Notes under the pieces: generated by a model | The model's database searches: none | What the model was told of the DNA's origin: nothing | Seen by the model: only the letters and a program-made list of their open reading frames with translations | Program-made: the position numbers and the translations under genes | Shown here: piece by piece, positions 39,924 to 49,862 of the stretch | Position numbering within the stretch: position 1 is the first letter of the stretch | How the letters are laid out: every line of letters starts with the position of its first letter | NCBI RefSeq assembly: GCF_900100355.1 | Contig: NZ_FNFH01000002.1 | Location: 124,001 to 188,000 of the forward strand | From: Microbulbifer yueqingensis | GTDB lineage: Bacteria; Pseudomonadota; Gammaproteobacteria; Pseudomonadales; Cellvibrionaceae | Direction: 5' to 3' | DNA length: 64,000 nucleotides

Positions 39924-40200
39924 TTTTCCCGACTCGCACCTATCAGGTCGAAGCTCCCACACTCGGCAGGTTCGAGCCGCAGGCGGCAAAGCCGCCGAAG
40001 ACCAGCGAGCCGACAGGCGAAGCTCATCCTACCGCCCCGGCCATTTTCCCGACTCGCACCTATCAGGTCGAAGCTCCCACGCTCGGCAGGTTCGAGCCGC
40101 AGGCGGCAAAGCCGCCGGAGACCAGCGAGCCGACAGGCAAAGCTCATCCTACCGGCCCTGCCATTTTCCCTCGCGCACCTAAGTCAGAGCGAAGCTCCCG
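39906..40200 (+). repeat. 120-bp tandem repeat carrying the tRNA-Gln 3' end
   Basis: Unit 1 is 39906-40025, unit 2 is 40026-40145, and a partial, more diverged unit 3 runs from 40146 to about 40200. Each begins with the final 18 bases of tRNA-Gln (ATCCTACCGCCCCAGCCA or a variant), then a ~100-base trailer containing a T-arm-like GGCAGGTTCGAGCC and a hairpin GGCGGCaaaGCCGCC. Units 1 and 2 differ at only a few positions. The layout is like the E. coli tyrT (rtT) repeats. Because 120 is a multiple of 3, several frames stay open through the array, but none has independent coding evidence. Confidence 0.92.
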
Positions 40201-40389
40201 GGGACGCCCCGGTAATCATCTGCTCTTGGCTCTCACCTCCAAATTCGGGCATTCAAAGACTTAGCTTGCCAAGCCCTGACTAACCGGCTCCCGGCAGGCC
40301 AGCGGCATGAGCGTCCCTGATAACCCAACAGTACGAGGAAGACGAAAGTTCGACCTGGATGGCGTCCATATCGCCCGGGCGAGAGACAC
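40201..40389. other. Intergenic stretch after the tRNA repeat
   Basis: Together with the repeat array this makes about 460 bp without a gene between tRNA-Gln and the TauE/SafE gene. A 6-bp hairpin CCGGGG/CCCCGG sits at 40198-40212 without a T-run. Nothing else is recognised. Confidence 0.5.
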
Positions 40390-41445
40390 TCAGCGTGTGA
40401 GCAGGCCCATTGCAGACGACATGTCCGTGGAGGCGGAACCCTCTCCGGCTCGTGTGAGACGGCGCGCTTCCCTTCGCAGGCCAAGCACGCGGAGCAGCTC
40501 AAAACCACCTAGGCAGGCGAGTACCGCCAGCAGGGAAGCCAGGATACCGGCCGTCCCCAGGGTCGCCCTCTCCGAGATACAGGTCCAGGCGAACTGGCCC
40601 ACGCACAGCAGCGCGACCACCAGCAGGGTCGGTTTGCGGCCGATGCGGCTGACCACAAAAACCCCGAGGGGCGCTCCTACCGCCACCACCGGGGCAGCTG
40701 CAAGCCAGTTGCCAAAAACCTCCGGCTGCCAGTCCCCGGCCAGGGTTTTCACGATGACACCGATTACGGAGGCGAACGCCATTACGATGACCGAGGTGGG
40801 AATCGCAACCTTCAGGTCCACACGACTCAGCAGCACCAGCGCTGCATAAATCACCATATCGATCCCCACCCCGGTTACCGAAACCGCGCTGAAGCCAGCC
40901 AGGGCACCCAGGCCCAGGCCGATGCGGAAGTCCTGGGGACAGGCAGGGTCCCCGGCGTGGTCATGGGCCGTAATCTCCCGCAGGCGATACAGGTGCAGAA
41001 GCCCGAAACTGCCCCACAGCACGGCGAACACCAGCTTGACCCAGAGTTCAGGTACCAGTGGGGCAAAAAACAGGATACCCGGCGGGACAGCCAGGATTGC
41101 GCCAAGCAGCCCTCCCCTCAGCATGGAGGAGGCGAGCTGCTGCCGGCGACAGAGGATAAAAATGCTCGCACTGACCATGCCCACCGACTGCACGGCAAAG
41201 CTGAAGTCCCGGCCGAGGCTCGCCGGCATATCAAAAACCAGCACCAGCACCGGAAAGCCAACGGTGCCGCCCCCCATCGGGGTGGATCCGGCCGCATAGC
41301 TTCCCAGCGCCATGGCCACGGCCATCGGCCAGTGCTGCCCGGCATGCTCCCACAGCTGGAAGCCGGCAAGCAGTAACAGCCAGGCACCGTAAAAAGCGGC
41401 AAGAAACAGGAACCAGGGCAGGTAACGCATAGAGGGAAAGGTCAA
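40390..41445 (-). CDS. TauE/SafE family membrane transporter
   Basis: 351 residues with about eight or nine membrane helices of the TauE/SafE type. The family's repeated motifs are seen as GSTPMGGGTVGFPVL in the first half and GFSAVSVTGVGIDMVIYA in the second. Members export sulfite, sulfoacetate or related organic anions; the actual substrate is unknown. The start is probably TTG at 41445, because GAGGTAA lies just upstream of it; the ATG at 41430 has no ribosome-binding site. The C-terminal tail is polar (LRREARRLTRAGEGS). Confidence 0.9.
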   Translation of the reverse strand: MTFPSMRYLPWFLFLAAFYGAWLLLLAGFQLWEHAGQHWPMAVAMALGSYAAGSTPMGGGTVGFPVLVLVFDMPASLGRDFSFAVQSVGMVSASIFILCRRQQLASSMLRGGLLGAILAVPPGILFFAPLVPELWVKLVFAVLWGSFGLLHLYRLREITAHDHAGDPACPQDFRIGLGLGALAGFSAVSVTGVGIDMVIYAALVLLSRVDLKVAIPTSVIVMAFASVIGVIVKTLAGDWQPEVFGNWLAAAPVVAVGAPLGVFVVSRIGRKPTLLVVALLCVGQFAWTCISERATLGTAGILASLLAVLACLGGFELLRVLGLRREARRLTRAGEGSASTDMSSAMGLLTR

Positions 41446-41494
41446 GAGTTTACCTCGGCACCGGGCGGTAGCTGGCTACCGCCGGTGTGGGGAT

Positions 41495-41517
41495 GGGGTC
41501 CGGCCTCGCCGGTCCCC
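41495..41517 (-). terminator. Hairpin downstream of the SapC-like gene
   Basis: GGGGTCCGGC and GCCGGTCCCC form a 10-bp stem with one central mismatch and a 3-nt loop, just after the stop at 41523. There is no T-run on the minus strand, so function is uncertain. A second 8-bp stem (41464-41471 with 41476-41483) follows. Confidence 0.4.
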
Positions 41518-41522
41518 GATCC

Positions 41523-42239
41523 TCAGGCTTCAGCCTGCAGCCTCGCCAGCCTTGTCAGCTGGTGCAGGGATCCCAGATGCGCGTACAGCGCGGGCAGGAA
41601 GCCACGCTTGCGGAAACTGGCAAAGTCCTCATCACTGAGCTCATTCAGCTTCTTCTCATCGATGATATACATGCCGTTCAGGTGGATCTTCTCTTCGCCG
41701 GCGTTGACAGTGACGGTCTGGGAAACCAGCAGGTCCTTACCGTCCAGCTCACTGGCAAATGCCTGGGTAAGACGGTCGCTCTCAAGGAAACTGGCCAGGG
41801 ATTCCTTCTTGGCCTTCAGGTAATCACTCTCCTCACCGGCTTCGGTGAACAGGTTGATACCCTCTTCTTCACTGACCAGCGGGCTGTTCTCGATCAGGCC
41901 CACCATCAGCTGTTCGTCGTTGTTGGGGGACGGGGCGAGCACGAAGGGGTGGTTACGGATACTCCCGGGGACGAACACACCCTGCCACCGCTCACCGTCG
42001 AGGAACAGGTTCTCACCAGTCTTGAGGCCAAGCAGGGCCACAGCCTGGAACTTGTCAGTCTCGGAGTTCTTGACGAAGACAATCGGGTATTCCGCTCCCA
42101 GGCGAGCAAATTCATGCGCGGTAACCGGGACCATATGTGCGCTCTTGACGTGCTCGAAGCCGCCCAATTCACGGATCTTCAGCGACTTGTGGGTCTCGCT
42201 GCTGAGCGGGACAATCTTGGGAGGATTCTTCTCGGACAT
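41523..42239 (-). CDS. SapC family protein
   Basis: 238 residues, soluble, with no signal peptide. It matches the SapC-like family found in marine proteobacteria and caulobacters: an N-terminal region with HMVPVTAHEFARLGAEYPIVFVK, a central WQGVFVPGSIRNHPFVL, and a C-terminal part ending LARLQAEA. In other genomes such genes often lie beside tryptophan halogenases or TonB receptors; none is seen here. The name comes from a Campylobacter S-layer-associated protein, and the function is not established. It is the only gene between pyk and the TauE/SafE gene. Confidence 0.82.
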   Translation of the reverse strand: MSEKNPPKIVPLSSETHKSLKIRELGGFEHVKSAHMVPVTAHEFARLGAEYPIVFVKNSETDKFQAVALLGLKTGENLFLDGERWQGVFVPGSIRNHPFVLAPSPNNDEQLMVGLIENSPLVSEEEGINLFTEAGEESDYLKAKKESLASFLESDRLTQAFASELDGKDLLVSQTVTVNAGEEKIHLNGMYIIDEKKLNELSDEDFASFRKRGFLPALYAHLGSLHQLTRLARLQAEA

Positions 42240-42462
42240 ACTACACCATTCATTTAGCTTGGTTATTCTGTAATTCGCCCAGCTAGTATATTTTTCAAAC
42301 GCAAAAAGGGAAGCAGTATCTGAGACTTTTCAGCCGGTTATGTCGCTTTCCGGCCCGGTGAGCCACGCCACCTGGGATACCGCTCATCATCGCGAGGGAA
42401 GCCGGGTATTGGTGAGGGACAGCCGGGCGCCACTATTAGCTGTGAACCCGGCTGTAAACCAC

Positions 42463-43899
42463 TTACTCGATTTCCTTGATCCGCATCGAGCTGGTATGAC
42501 CGTTCACGTTCAGGCGCTCGCCCTGGGTGATCAGGATTCGCTGGCCCCGCTGCAGGTCGATGCGCGAATTCAGGACCTCGATAATGGATTCAGTCAGGTG
42601 GCCGAGGGGAACCGAGGCCGGGTCAAACTCTCCCGGCTCCACGCCCCGCAAAAGCACCAGTTGGCGCGCCACCCGCGGATGCCTGGTCAGGGCATAAATC
42701 GGCAGCCGGGTGGTGGCCCGGGACATGATCCGCGGAGTACGTCCGGATTCGGTCAGCGCCACAATCGCACACAGGTTCTCGACCCGGGCGGCCGCATCGA
42801 TGGCGGCCTGGGCAATCACGGTATCGATCCGCTCGGAGGCGCCGCGCTGCCCAAGCGGGCGCGGAACGCTGCCGAGGTATTGCTCCGCCCCAACGATCAC
42901 ATCTGCCATCGACTCGACGGCAGCCACCGGGTAATCGCCGGCGGCAGTCTCCGCAGACAACATTACCGCGTCGGTGCCGTCCAGCACCGCATTGGCCACA
43001 TCCATCACCTCCGCCCGCGTCGGCGTGGGGCTGGTAATCATCGACTCCATCATCTGGGTGGCGGTAATCACTCCACGGTTGAGGGCATTCGCCCGGTTGA
43101 TCAGCTTCTTCTGCACGCCGATCAATGCCGGATCACCGATCTCCACCCCCAGGTCACCCCGCGCAACCATGATTGCGTCGGCAGCGAGGATCAGCTTGTC
43201 CATGACCTCGTCGTCCGCCACCGCCTCGGCCCGCTCAACCTTGGCGACGATCGCCGCCTGGCTGCCCGCTTCCTGCATGGCGCGACGAGCGGTTTCCAGG
43301 TCTTCGGCACATCGCGGAAAACTGACCGCGAGGAAATCCACATCGAGTTCCGCTGCCAGTTTGATATCCCGGTAATCCTTCTCTGTCAGTGCCGGCGCAG
43401 ACAGGCCACCGCCAAGCAGGTTGATGCCCTTGTTGTTGGACAGCTTGCCGCCCTGCAGGACCCGGCAGAAGAGCTTGGTGGGAGTAGTGCCGGTGACTTC
43501 GAGACGGATCTTGCCGTCATCCAGCAACAGGATATTGCCGGTCTGGCAATCCTCGATCAGTGAGGGGAAGTCGACGCCCACACGGTGCGCATCACCACCC
43601 TCGGTCGGGCAGTCTGCATCCAGGGTAAATTCAGCGTCGTTTTCCAGACAGACACTGCCCTCCGCAAAGCGCGCGATGCGGATCTTCGGTCCCTGCAGGT
43701 CGCCCAGCACCGCCACCAACCGGTTTTGTGCCGCTGCAGCACTGCGAACTTCCTCGACCCGGCGACGATGGTCATCGGCACTGCCGTGAGAGAAGTTCAG
43801 GCGGACAACGTTCACGCCGGCCCGGATCATCTCCTCGATTACGTGCGGCTTGTCGGTACCCGGCCCGAGGGTGGCAACGATTTTAGTGTGTCGAATCAT
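42463..43899 (-). CDS. pyk: Pyruvate kinase
   Basis: 478 residues. Converts phosphoenolpyruvate and ADP to pyruvate and ATP. Family motifs are KIVATLGPGTDKPHVIEEMI at the N-terminus, RLNFSHG, the cation- and substrate-binding MVARGDLGVEIG region, and MLSAETAAGDYPVAAV. The C-terminal allosteric domain is complete. It is the last gene of the array edd-zwf-pgl-eda-gap-pyk, 66 bp after gap, so flux from the Entner-Doudoroff split can run to pyruvate under one control. Confidence 0.97.
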   Translation of the reverse strand: MIRHTKIVATLGPGTDKPHVIEEMIRAGVNVVRLNFSHGSADDHRRRVEEVRSAAAAQNRLVAVLGDLQGPKIRIARFAEGSVCLENDAEFTLDADCPTEGGDAHRVGVDFPSLIEDCQTGNILLLDDGKIRLEVTGTTPTKLFCRVLQGGKLSNNKGINLLGGGLSAPALTEKDYRDIKLAAELDVDFLAVSFPRCAEDLETARRAMQEAGSQAAIVAKVERAEAVADDEVMDKLILAADAIMVARGDLGVEIGDPALIGVQKKLINRANALNRGVITATQMMESMITSPTPTRAEVMDVANAVLDGTDAVMLSAETAAGDYPVAAVESMADVIVGAEQYLGSVPRPLGQRGASERIDTVIAQAAIDAAARVENLCAIVALTESGRTPRIMSRATTRLPIYALTRHPRVARQLVLLRGVEPGEFDPASVPLGHLTESIIEVLNSRIDLQRGQRILITQGERLNVNGHTSSMRIKEIE

Positions 43900-43965
43900 A
43901 TAAAAATGTCGTTTATTGAATACTGATTTCCCGCGATGCGGACCCTTGGCTTGCCCGGCGACGGA

Positions 43966-45000
43966 TCAGGCGGTCTCTGCGGCAGCCTTGTTCACTTCCA
44001 GGGCTTCCGCCATGGCAATAGTGGTATCCAGCATCCGGTGCGAAAAACCCCATTCATTGTCGTACCAGGCCATGACCTTAACCAGGTTGCCATTGACACG
44101 GGTGTGATTGGCATCGAAATGGCTGGACGCGGTAGTGTGATTGAAATCGACGGAGACCAGGGGCTGGTCACAATAGGTCAGCACCCCGCCACTGGCTTCG
44201 GCAGCGCGCTCCATAATCTGGTTGACCTCTTCCACGGTAGTATCGCGGTCCGCGATAAACTGGCAATCCACCAGTGAGACGTTGCTCACCGGCACGCGTA
44301 CCGCCATGCCGTCCAGGCGCCCCTTGAGTTCGGGCAGCACCAGGCCAACCGCCGCCGCGGCACCGGTCTTGGTAGGAATCATGTTGTCGGCGGCCGCACG
44401 GGCCCGGTAGATATCGGCGTGCACCGCGTCCTGGGTATTCTGGTCGTTGGTATAGGCATGCACGGTGGTCATGAAACCGCGCTCGATTCCGAGTTCGCGG
44501 TGCAGGGCCTGCGCCACCGGTGCCAGGCAGTTGGTCGTACAAGAGGCATTGGAGACCACTTTGTGCTCGGCGGTGAGCCTGTCGTCGTTCACGCCGTAGA
44601 CCACCGTCAGGTCCGCATCCTTGGACGGCGCCGAAATCAGCACAGCCCTGGCGCCTGCGGTGATATGCGCCGAGGCGGCCTCTTTGCCGGTGAAGCGGCC
44701 GGTACACTCGAGCACCAGGTCGACACCGAGCTCTTTCCACGGCAGCTGGGCCGGGTCCCTCTCCTGGCATACGCGGATGCGATCGCTACCGATCAGCAGC
44801 GTGTCACCGTCCACACTGACCGGAGTATTGAACCGGCCGTGAATGGTATCGAAGCGTGTCAGGTGCGCATTGGATTCCACCGGAGCCAGGTCGTTGATGG
44901 CGACCAGCTGCACCCGGTCGCTGTAACCGGATTCATAAATTGCGCGGGTAACATTGCGCCCGATACGGCCGTAGCCATTGATCGCGATTTTGATTTTCAT
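43966..45000 (-). CDS. gap: Type I glyceraldehyde-3-phosphate dehydrogenase
   Basis: 344 residues from the ATG at 45000 ([19 protein letters not shown]); an in-frame start at 45057 would add 19 unrelated residues. The NAD-binding INGYGRIGR and the catalytic Cys in [15 protein letters not shown] (about residue 160) are present, as are the C-terminal [11 protein letters not shown] residues. It converts G3P, produced by the KDPG aldolase encoded directly upstream, to 1,3-bisphosphoglycerate. As a member of the ED operon it may be a catabolic GapA-type enzyme, with another gap paralogue elsewhere. Confidence 0.97.
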   Translation of the reverse strand: MKIKIAINGYGRIGRNVTRAIYESGYSDRVQLVAINDLAPVESNAHLTRFDTIHGRFNTPVSVDGDTLLIGSDRIRVCQERDPAQLPWKELGVDLVLECTGRFTGKEAASAHITAGARAVLISAPSKDADLTVVYGVNDDRLTAEHKVVSNASCTTNCLAPVAQALHRELGIERGFMTTVHAYTNDQNTQDAVHADIYRARAAADNMIPTKTGAAAAVGLVLPELKGRLDGMAVRVPVSNVSLVDCQFIADRDTTVEEVNQIMERAAEASGGVLTYCDQPLVSVDFNHTTASSHFDANHTRVNGNLVKVMAWYDNEWGFSHRMLDTTIAMAEALEVNKAAAETA

Positions 45001-45072
45001 ATCCCAAGCCTCAATTATTGAATTTGTTACTAAAGTATTTTCCAGCGGACGGCGCACGCGCCCCGCCCTGTC

Positions 45073-45705
45073 CTAGGGCAGCGCCAGTGCCTTCGCCTCG
45101 CGGGCGAGACGCGTAATCTCGTCCCAGCTCTTTTCTTTGAGGAGTGCTGCCGAGGCCATCCAGGAGCCCCCGACACAGATCACGTTCGGAAGGGCCAGGA
45201 AATCTCTCGCATTGGCGGGAGTGATTCCTCCGGTGGGACAGAACTTCACCTGGGGCACCGGGCCACCAATGGATTTCAGCATCGGCACACCGCCAGCCGC
45301 CTGTGCGGGAAAGAATTTCTGGTACTCGTAGCCCCGCTCATAGAGACGCATCACCTCTGACGGAGTGGCTGCTCCCGGCAGGAGGGGCACCGGGCAGTCC
45401 TCGGCGGCGTCAAGCAGCTTTTCGGTGGTACCCGGGCTCACCATGAATGTGGCCCCGGCGTCTACTGAGCGACGCAGGTCGCCGGGGTTCATGACGGTAC
45501 CGGTACCTACGTGAGCATCGGGAAGGTGCCTGGCGATTTCTTCCACGGCCGCCAGTGCGGCTTCTGTGCGCAGGGTGACCTCGAGCACGTTCAGCCCGCC
45601 CTCTACCAGGGCCTGCGCCAGCGGCAAGGCTTCTTTGGCACTGTCAATTACCAGCACCGGCACGACACCCGCCTGCGCCAGCACCTCTCCTAACTTATTC
45701 TGCAT
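45073..45705 (-). CDS. eda: KDPG aldolase (2-keto-3-deoxy-6-phosphogluconate aldolase)
   Basis: 210 residues. Splits 2-keto-3-deoxy-6-phosphogluconate into pyruvate and G3P, the last Entner-Doudoroff step. Residues for the class I mechanism are visible: Glu in LEVTLRTEAAL, the GTGTVMNP loop and the Schiff-base Lys in EYQKFFPAQAAGG, followed by CPTGGI. It lies between pgl (50-bp gap) and gap (72-bp gap) on the same strand. It may also act on 4-hydroxy-2-oxoglutarate, as in E. coli. Confidence 0.97.
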   Translation of the reverse strand: MQNKLGEVLAQAGVVPVLVIDSAKEALPLAQALVEGGLNVLEVTLRTEAALAAVEEIARHLPDAHVGTGTVMNPGDLRRSVDAGATFMVSPGTTEKLLDAAEDCPVPLLPGAATPSEVMRLYERGYEYQKFFPAQAAGGVPMLKSIGGPVPQVKFCPTGGITPANARDFLALPNVICVGGSWMASAALLKEKSWDEITRLAREAKALALP

Positions 45706-45755
45706 GTGTCAATTCCAGTTCGATTTCAATTCAGGGGGCGAGGTATGCTCGCCGG

Positions 45756-46469
45756 TCACGGCGCCCAGTACACAGTCACCGGCTTCAGTCCCTGACGCAG
45801 CACACTGCGTATGGGCATTTCCAGCTCGTCGCTACCGAGTAGCGCTTCGCGGTAAACCTTGAGCTTTTCTTCACCGGTAATCAGCAGCTTGATGTCCTGT
45901 GCTTGCAGGATCGCAGCCAGGCTGAGGGTCATCCGTTCCGTGTGACTGCCGGTAACCTCACTCTGCTTGGCGGTTATTGCTCGGCAGAGCTGGCCGGACT
46001 CCGGTTGTAGCGCCTCCTCGAGGCCATCGGCATGGGGGAACAGCGAGGCAGTGTGACCATCGCTGCCCATTCCCAGCAGGCACACATCGAACGGCCGCGG
46101 CAATTCAGCATAGGCACGCTCGCAGTCTGCCTGCCCTTCCACCGCTGTCCGGTGCGGGGTTTTCATACCCAGGAAGGGCGCCTCGGCGGCATAGTTCTGC
46201 AAGAGGGTGTTTTCGATAAAGCTGTGGTTACTGCCGCTTTCACCGCGATCGACCCAGCGCTCGTCCACCAAGGCAACATTGATCTTCTTCCACGGCAGCG
46301 GTCGCTTGGAGAGCGCCTCATAGACAGGCTTCGGCGAACTGCCGCCCGAGACCAGGAAGGCTGCCTGCTCGCGCTCCCTGATCCCGCGCTGAAGGGCACT
46401 GGCGCAGTCATTCGCCAGTGCCATCACCAGGCGTTCACGATCAGGATAAAATTTTTCTTCTACCATCAT
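45756..46469 (-). CDS. pgl: 6-Phosphogluconolactonase
   Basis: 237 residues of the DevB/NagB-like 6-phosphogluconolactonase family. It hydrolyses the lactone made by Zwf to 6-phosphogluconate. Motifs include FLVSGGSSPKPVYEAL, VALVDERWVDRGESGSNH and LLGMGSDGHTASLFP. Two adjacent ATGs (46469 and 46466) are possible starts. It is the third gene of the array, 59 bp after zwf. Confidence 0.95.
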   Translation of the reverse strand: MMVEEKFYPDRERLVMALANDCASALQRGIREREQAAFLVSGGSSPKPVYEALSKRPLPWKKINVALVDERWVDRGESGSNHSFIENTLLQNYAAEAPFLGMKTPHRTAVEGQADCERAYAELPRPFDVCLLGMGSDGHTASLFPHADGLEEALQPESGQLCRAITAKQSEVTGSHTERMTLSLAAILQAQDIKLLITGEEKLKVYREALLGSDELEMPIRSVLRQGLKPVTVYWAP

Positions 46470-46528
46470 GACTTCAGGTCCGATTGGTGGTGAATTGCTT
46501 CTTCAATATCGTTCTTTGGCACGACAGG

Positions 46529-47989
46529 TTACTGTGCGTTGAACCAGTGGCGGCCGTCCTCTTCCAGCAGTTCATCTGCCGCTTCAGGCCCCCAGCTGCC
46601 GGCGCGATAAAGATGGGGCTGGCTACCGGTTTCCCGCCAGTGGTCAATGATCGGGTCTACCCAGGCCCAGGCCGTGGCAACCTCCTCACGATGAATAAAC
46701 AGGGCGGAGTTATTCGCGGCGGCATCGAGCATCAGGCGCTTGTATGCATCGCTCTTGAAGCTGTCGTAGGTCTCCGACAGCGACAGGTTGAGTTCCACCG
46801 GCTGCAGTTCCATTTCCAGGCTGTCCATCTTCTTCGCCATCAGCACCAGCTTGATGCTCTCTTCCGGCTGCAGGCGGATCACCAGGCGATTGGGAACCAC
46901 CTTGCCGGCACCCTCGCCGTAAACACGGTGAGAAACATTCTTGTACTGGATTACGATTTCCGCGCAGCGTTTCTCCATGCGCTTGCCGGTACGCAGATAG
47001 AAAGGCACACCCGCCCAGCGCCAGTTGTCGATATGCGCCCGGATGGCAACAAAGGTTTCGGTGCTGCTGGACGCGGCATCCAGTTCTTCCAGGTAGCCCG
47101 GAACCAGTTGTGAGCCCAGGCCGCCAGCGACGTACTGGCCGCGCACGATGTTCTCGTCAACGCCATCCCCCACCAGCGGGCGGAGCGCCTCCAGCACCTT
47201 GATCTTCTCTGCGCGGATATTCCTTGCGGACATGCTGTTGGGCGATTCCATGGCGATCAGGCACAAAAGCTGTAGCAGGTGGTTCTGCACCATGTCCCGC
47301 AGAGCCCCGGTTTCATCGTAGAAGCCGGCGCGGCCCTCGAGACCAACGGTCTCAGAGATACTGATCTGGATGTGGTCGATGACGCTCGCGTCCCACAGGT
47401 GTTCAAACAGCACATTGCTGAAGCGCAGTGCAAGCAGGTTCTGTACGGTTTCCTTGCCCAGGTAGTGGTCGATGCGGAAAATCTGGTTCTCGGGGAAAAA
47501 CTCGCCGATCTTGTCGTTGATCTCGGCGGAAGTCTGGGCGTTATAGCCCAGGGGTTTTTCCACCACTACCCGCGACTGCGAGTGGATCAGCCCTTTCAGT
47601 GAAAGGTTCTCACAACAGGGGCCGAATACTGCGGGCGGAATAGCCAGGTAGAAGAGGCGTACACGCTGCTCGTCAGCGCCGAGGATGTCACCGAGCTGGT
47701 CCCATTTCTCGTCGGGCTTGGAAATATCCAGGGAAACGGCCCGGAGGAGCTTGCTGAACGACTCCCACACGGACTCGCTGTACTCGCCGTCACGGAGGTG
47801 TGTTTTCAGTGCCTCACGGGCGCGATCCAGGTAATTTTCGACGTCCTCCTCCCGGCGGCATACCGGCAAAATCCGGCTGTCTCCTGCGAGGCCGCCCTCC
47901 AGGTAGGCGCGATATAAAGCAGGAATAAGCTTGCGCAATGCAAGGTCACCCACTCCGCCAAACAAGACCATATCGAAAGGATTATTCAT
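46529..47989 (-). CDS. zwf: Glucose-6-phosphate 1-dehydrogenase
   Basis: 486 residues from the ATG at 47989 (MNNPFDMVLFGG); a longer frame to 48217 runs back into edd and is not considered coding. It oxidises glucose-6-P to 6-phosphogluconolactone. The Rossmann motif reads LFGGVGDLALRKLIPAL, slightly different from the usual GASGDLA. The active-site RIDHYLGKETVQNLLALRF is intact. It is 55 bp downstream of edd and feeds Pgl in the next gene. Together with edd it commits glucose-6-P to the Entner-Doudoroff path. Confidence 0.97.
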   Translation of the reverse strand: MNNPFDMVLFGGVGDLALRKLIPALYRAYLEGGLAGDSRILPVCRREEDVENYLDRAREALKTHLRDGEYSESVWESFSKLLRAVSLDISKPDEKWDQLGDILGADEQRVRLFYLAIPPAVFGPCCENLSLKGLIHSQSRVVVEKPLGYNAQTSAEINDKIGEFFPENQIFRIDHYLGKETVQNLLALRFSNVLFEHLWDASVIDHIQISISETVGLEGRAGFYDETGALRDMVQNHLLQLLCLIAMESPNSMSARNIRAEKIKVLEALRPLVGDGVDENIVRGQYVAGGLGSQLVPGYLEELDAASSSTETFVAIRAHIDNWRWAGVPFYLRTGKRMEKRCAEIVIQYKNVSHRVYGEGAGKVVPNRLVIRLQPEESIKLVLMAKKMDSLEMELQPVELNLSLSETYDSFKSDAYKRLMLDAAANNSALFIHREEVATAWAWVDPIIDHWRETGSQPHLYRAGSWGPEAADELLEEDGRHWFNAQ

Positions 47990-48044
47990 AGTTTTTGCTC
48001 TGTCATCCTGAAAGGGCTCAGGCTCCCGCGGGAGCCCTACCTGG

Positions 48045-49862
48045 TTAATAGAGAATGCTTGCGCCGCTCTCGGCTCCACTGGCAAGTGCGCGCATATTGG
48101 TAAACAGTTCGCGGCCCATGCCCCGTGCATTGCCGCGAAGATCGGCTTCGGCAGGCTCCCGCGCGGCCAGTTCGGCCTCGTCCACGTGCACCTTGAGGAT
48201 GCCAGCCTCGGAATCAAGCTCGATCACGTCGCCATCGCGAACCTTGCCGATATTGCCGCCGTCGGCAGCTTCCGGTGAGACGTGGATAGCGGCTGGAACA
48301 TTGCCCGACGCACCTGACATCCGCCCATCTGTCACCAGGGCCACCTTGAATCCACGGTCCTGCAGTACCGCCAGTGTCGGTGTCAGCTTGTGCAGCTCCG
48401 GCATACCGTTAGCCTGCGGCCCCTGGAAGCGCACCACCGCGACAAAATCCCGCTCCAGCTCACCGGCCTTGAAGCGCTCGAGCAGCTCGTTCTGGTCGTT
48501 CAGGACAATGGCCGGAGCCTTGACCTTCAACTGGTCAGGCTTCAGCGCGGAAACCTTGATTACACTGCGCCCGATGTTCCCCTGTAGCAGCTGCAGCCCA
48601 CCGTGATGGGAGAATGGGTCGCTGGCCGGCCGGATGATATCGGGGTCGCCGGACTCCTCCACCGTAGGCCGCCAGATCACGCCGCTCTTGTCATCGTTGA
48701 GGAAGGGATCGTGACAGTATGGCTTGAGGCCGGAGTTACCCAATACCGTGTGCACGTCATCGTGCAGCAGGCCGGCGCCGAGCAGCTCCCGGATCAGGAA
48801 CTGCATGCCGCCCGCAGCGGCAAAGTGATTGATGTCGGCAATGCCATTCGGGTAAACGTGGCACATCAGTGGCACCACGTCGGAAAGGTCTGCCATATCC
48901 TGCCAGGTGATCTGGATACCGGCCGCACGCGCCATAGCCACCAGGTGGAGCGTATGGTTGGTAGAGCCACCGGTAGCCAGCAGGCCGACAATGCCGTTGA
49001 CAAAGGCTTTTTCCGTAAGGATTTTCGCGATCGGGGTGTGATGGCTTGGTTCGGTAATCTGCACAAGCTGCTTCACGGCCGCTTCGTTCAGGGCCTCGCG
49101 GAGCTCGGTACCGGGATTGACAAAGGAGCTGCCCGGCAGCTGCAGGCCCATGATCTCCACCAGCATCTGGTTGCTGTTGGCAGTGCCGTAGAAGGTGCAG
49201 GTACCGGGGCTGTGATAGGAGGCGCTCTCGGCGGCCAGCAGCTCGTCGCGTCCGACCTTACCCTCTGCATACAGTTTCCTGACCCGTGCCTTTTCCGGGT
49301 TGGACAGGCCCGACGGCATCGGCCCTGCCGGCACGAACACCGCCGGCAGGTGACCGAAGGCCAGGGCGCCGATTACCAGCCCGGGGACGATCTTGTCGCA
49401 AATCCCCAGGTACAAGCTGCCTTCAAATACGTCATGGGACAGGGCAACCGCGGTGGCCATGGCAATGACATCCCGTGAAAACAGGCTCAACTCCATGCCC
49501 GCACGGCCCTGGGTCACTCCGTCGCACATGGCGGGTACGCCGCCGGCCACCTGTGCGGTTGCCCCATTGCGCAGGGCGGCCTGCTTGAGCAGTTCCGGAT
49601 AGGTACCGTAGGGCTGGTGCGCGGAGAGCATGTCGTTGTACGCAGTGACGATGGCCAGGTTAGGCCCGCGGCCAGAAGCGATCAGGTTCTTCTCCTCCTG
49701 GCTGGAGGCAGCAATGGCGTGGGCGAGGTTGCCGCAACCGAGGTGGCTGGCCGCCCGGCCCTCGATATGTGCCTTTTCAATCTGGTCGAGATACTCGGCG
49801 CGAGTTTGCTCACTGCGCTCGATAATGCGCTCGGTTACCGATTGGACCTTACTGTGTACCAT
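48045..49862 (-). CDS. edd: Phosphogluconate dehydratase
   Basis: 605 residues of the IlvD/Edd Fe-S dehydratase family; it turns 6-phosphogluconate into KDPG. Cysteines that can bind the 4Fe-4S cluster lie in [11 protein letters not shown] and [11 protein letters not shown], and the family block [22 protein letters not shown] is near the C-terminus. It is the first gene of the six-gene leftward array. The nearest convincing promoter, at 50328-50357, carries a HexR-like operator and implies a leader of about 450 nt. Confidence 0.97.
   Translation of the reverse strand: MVHSKVQSVTERIIERSEQTRAEYLDQIEKAHIEGRAASHLGCGNLAHAIAASSQEEKNLIASGRGPNLAIVTAYNDMLSAHQPYGTYPELLKQAALRNGATAQVAGGVPAMCDGVTQGRAGMELSLFSRDVIAMATAVALSHDVFEGSLYLGICDKIVPGLVIGALAFGHLPAVFVPAGPMPSGLSNPEKARVRKLYAEGKVGRDELLAAESASYHSPGTCTFYGTANSNQMLVEIMGLQLPGSSFVNPGTELREALNEAAVKQLVQITEPSHHTPIAKILTEKAFVNGIVGLLATGGSTNHTLHLVAMARAAGIQITWQDMADLSDVVPLMCHVYPNGIADINHFAAAGGMQFLIRELLGAGLLHDDVHTVLGNSGLKPYCHDPFLNDDKSGVIWRPTVEESGDPDIIRPASDPFSHHGGLQLLQGNIGRSVIKVSALKPDQLKVKAPAIVLNDQNELLERFKAGELERDFVAVVRFQGPQANGMPELHKLTPTLAVLQDRGFKVALVTDGRMSGASGNVPAAIHVSPEAADGGNIGKVRDGDVIELDSEAGILKVHVDEAELAAREPAEADLRGNARGMGRELFTNMRALASGAESGASILY

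Noticed and set aside
39881-40264. Open frames of 85-127 codons through the tRNA-linked repeat
   Set aside because: They stay open only because the 120-bp period is a multiple of three; the same is true in more than one frame and strand, and there is no ribosome-binding site or family match.
45001-45072. HexR-like site before gap
   Set aside because: The AT-rich palindrome TACTAAAGTA here matches the HexR consensus at only about 10 of 15 positions.
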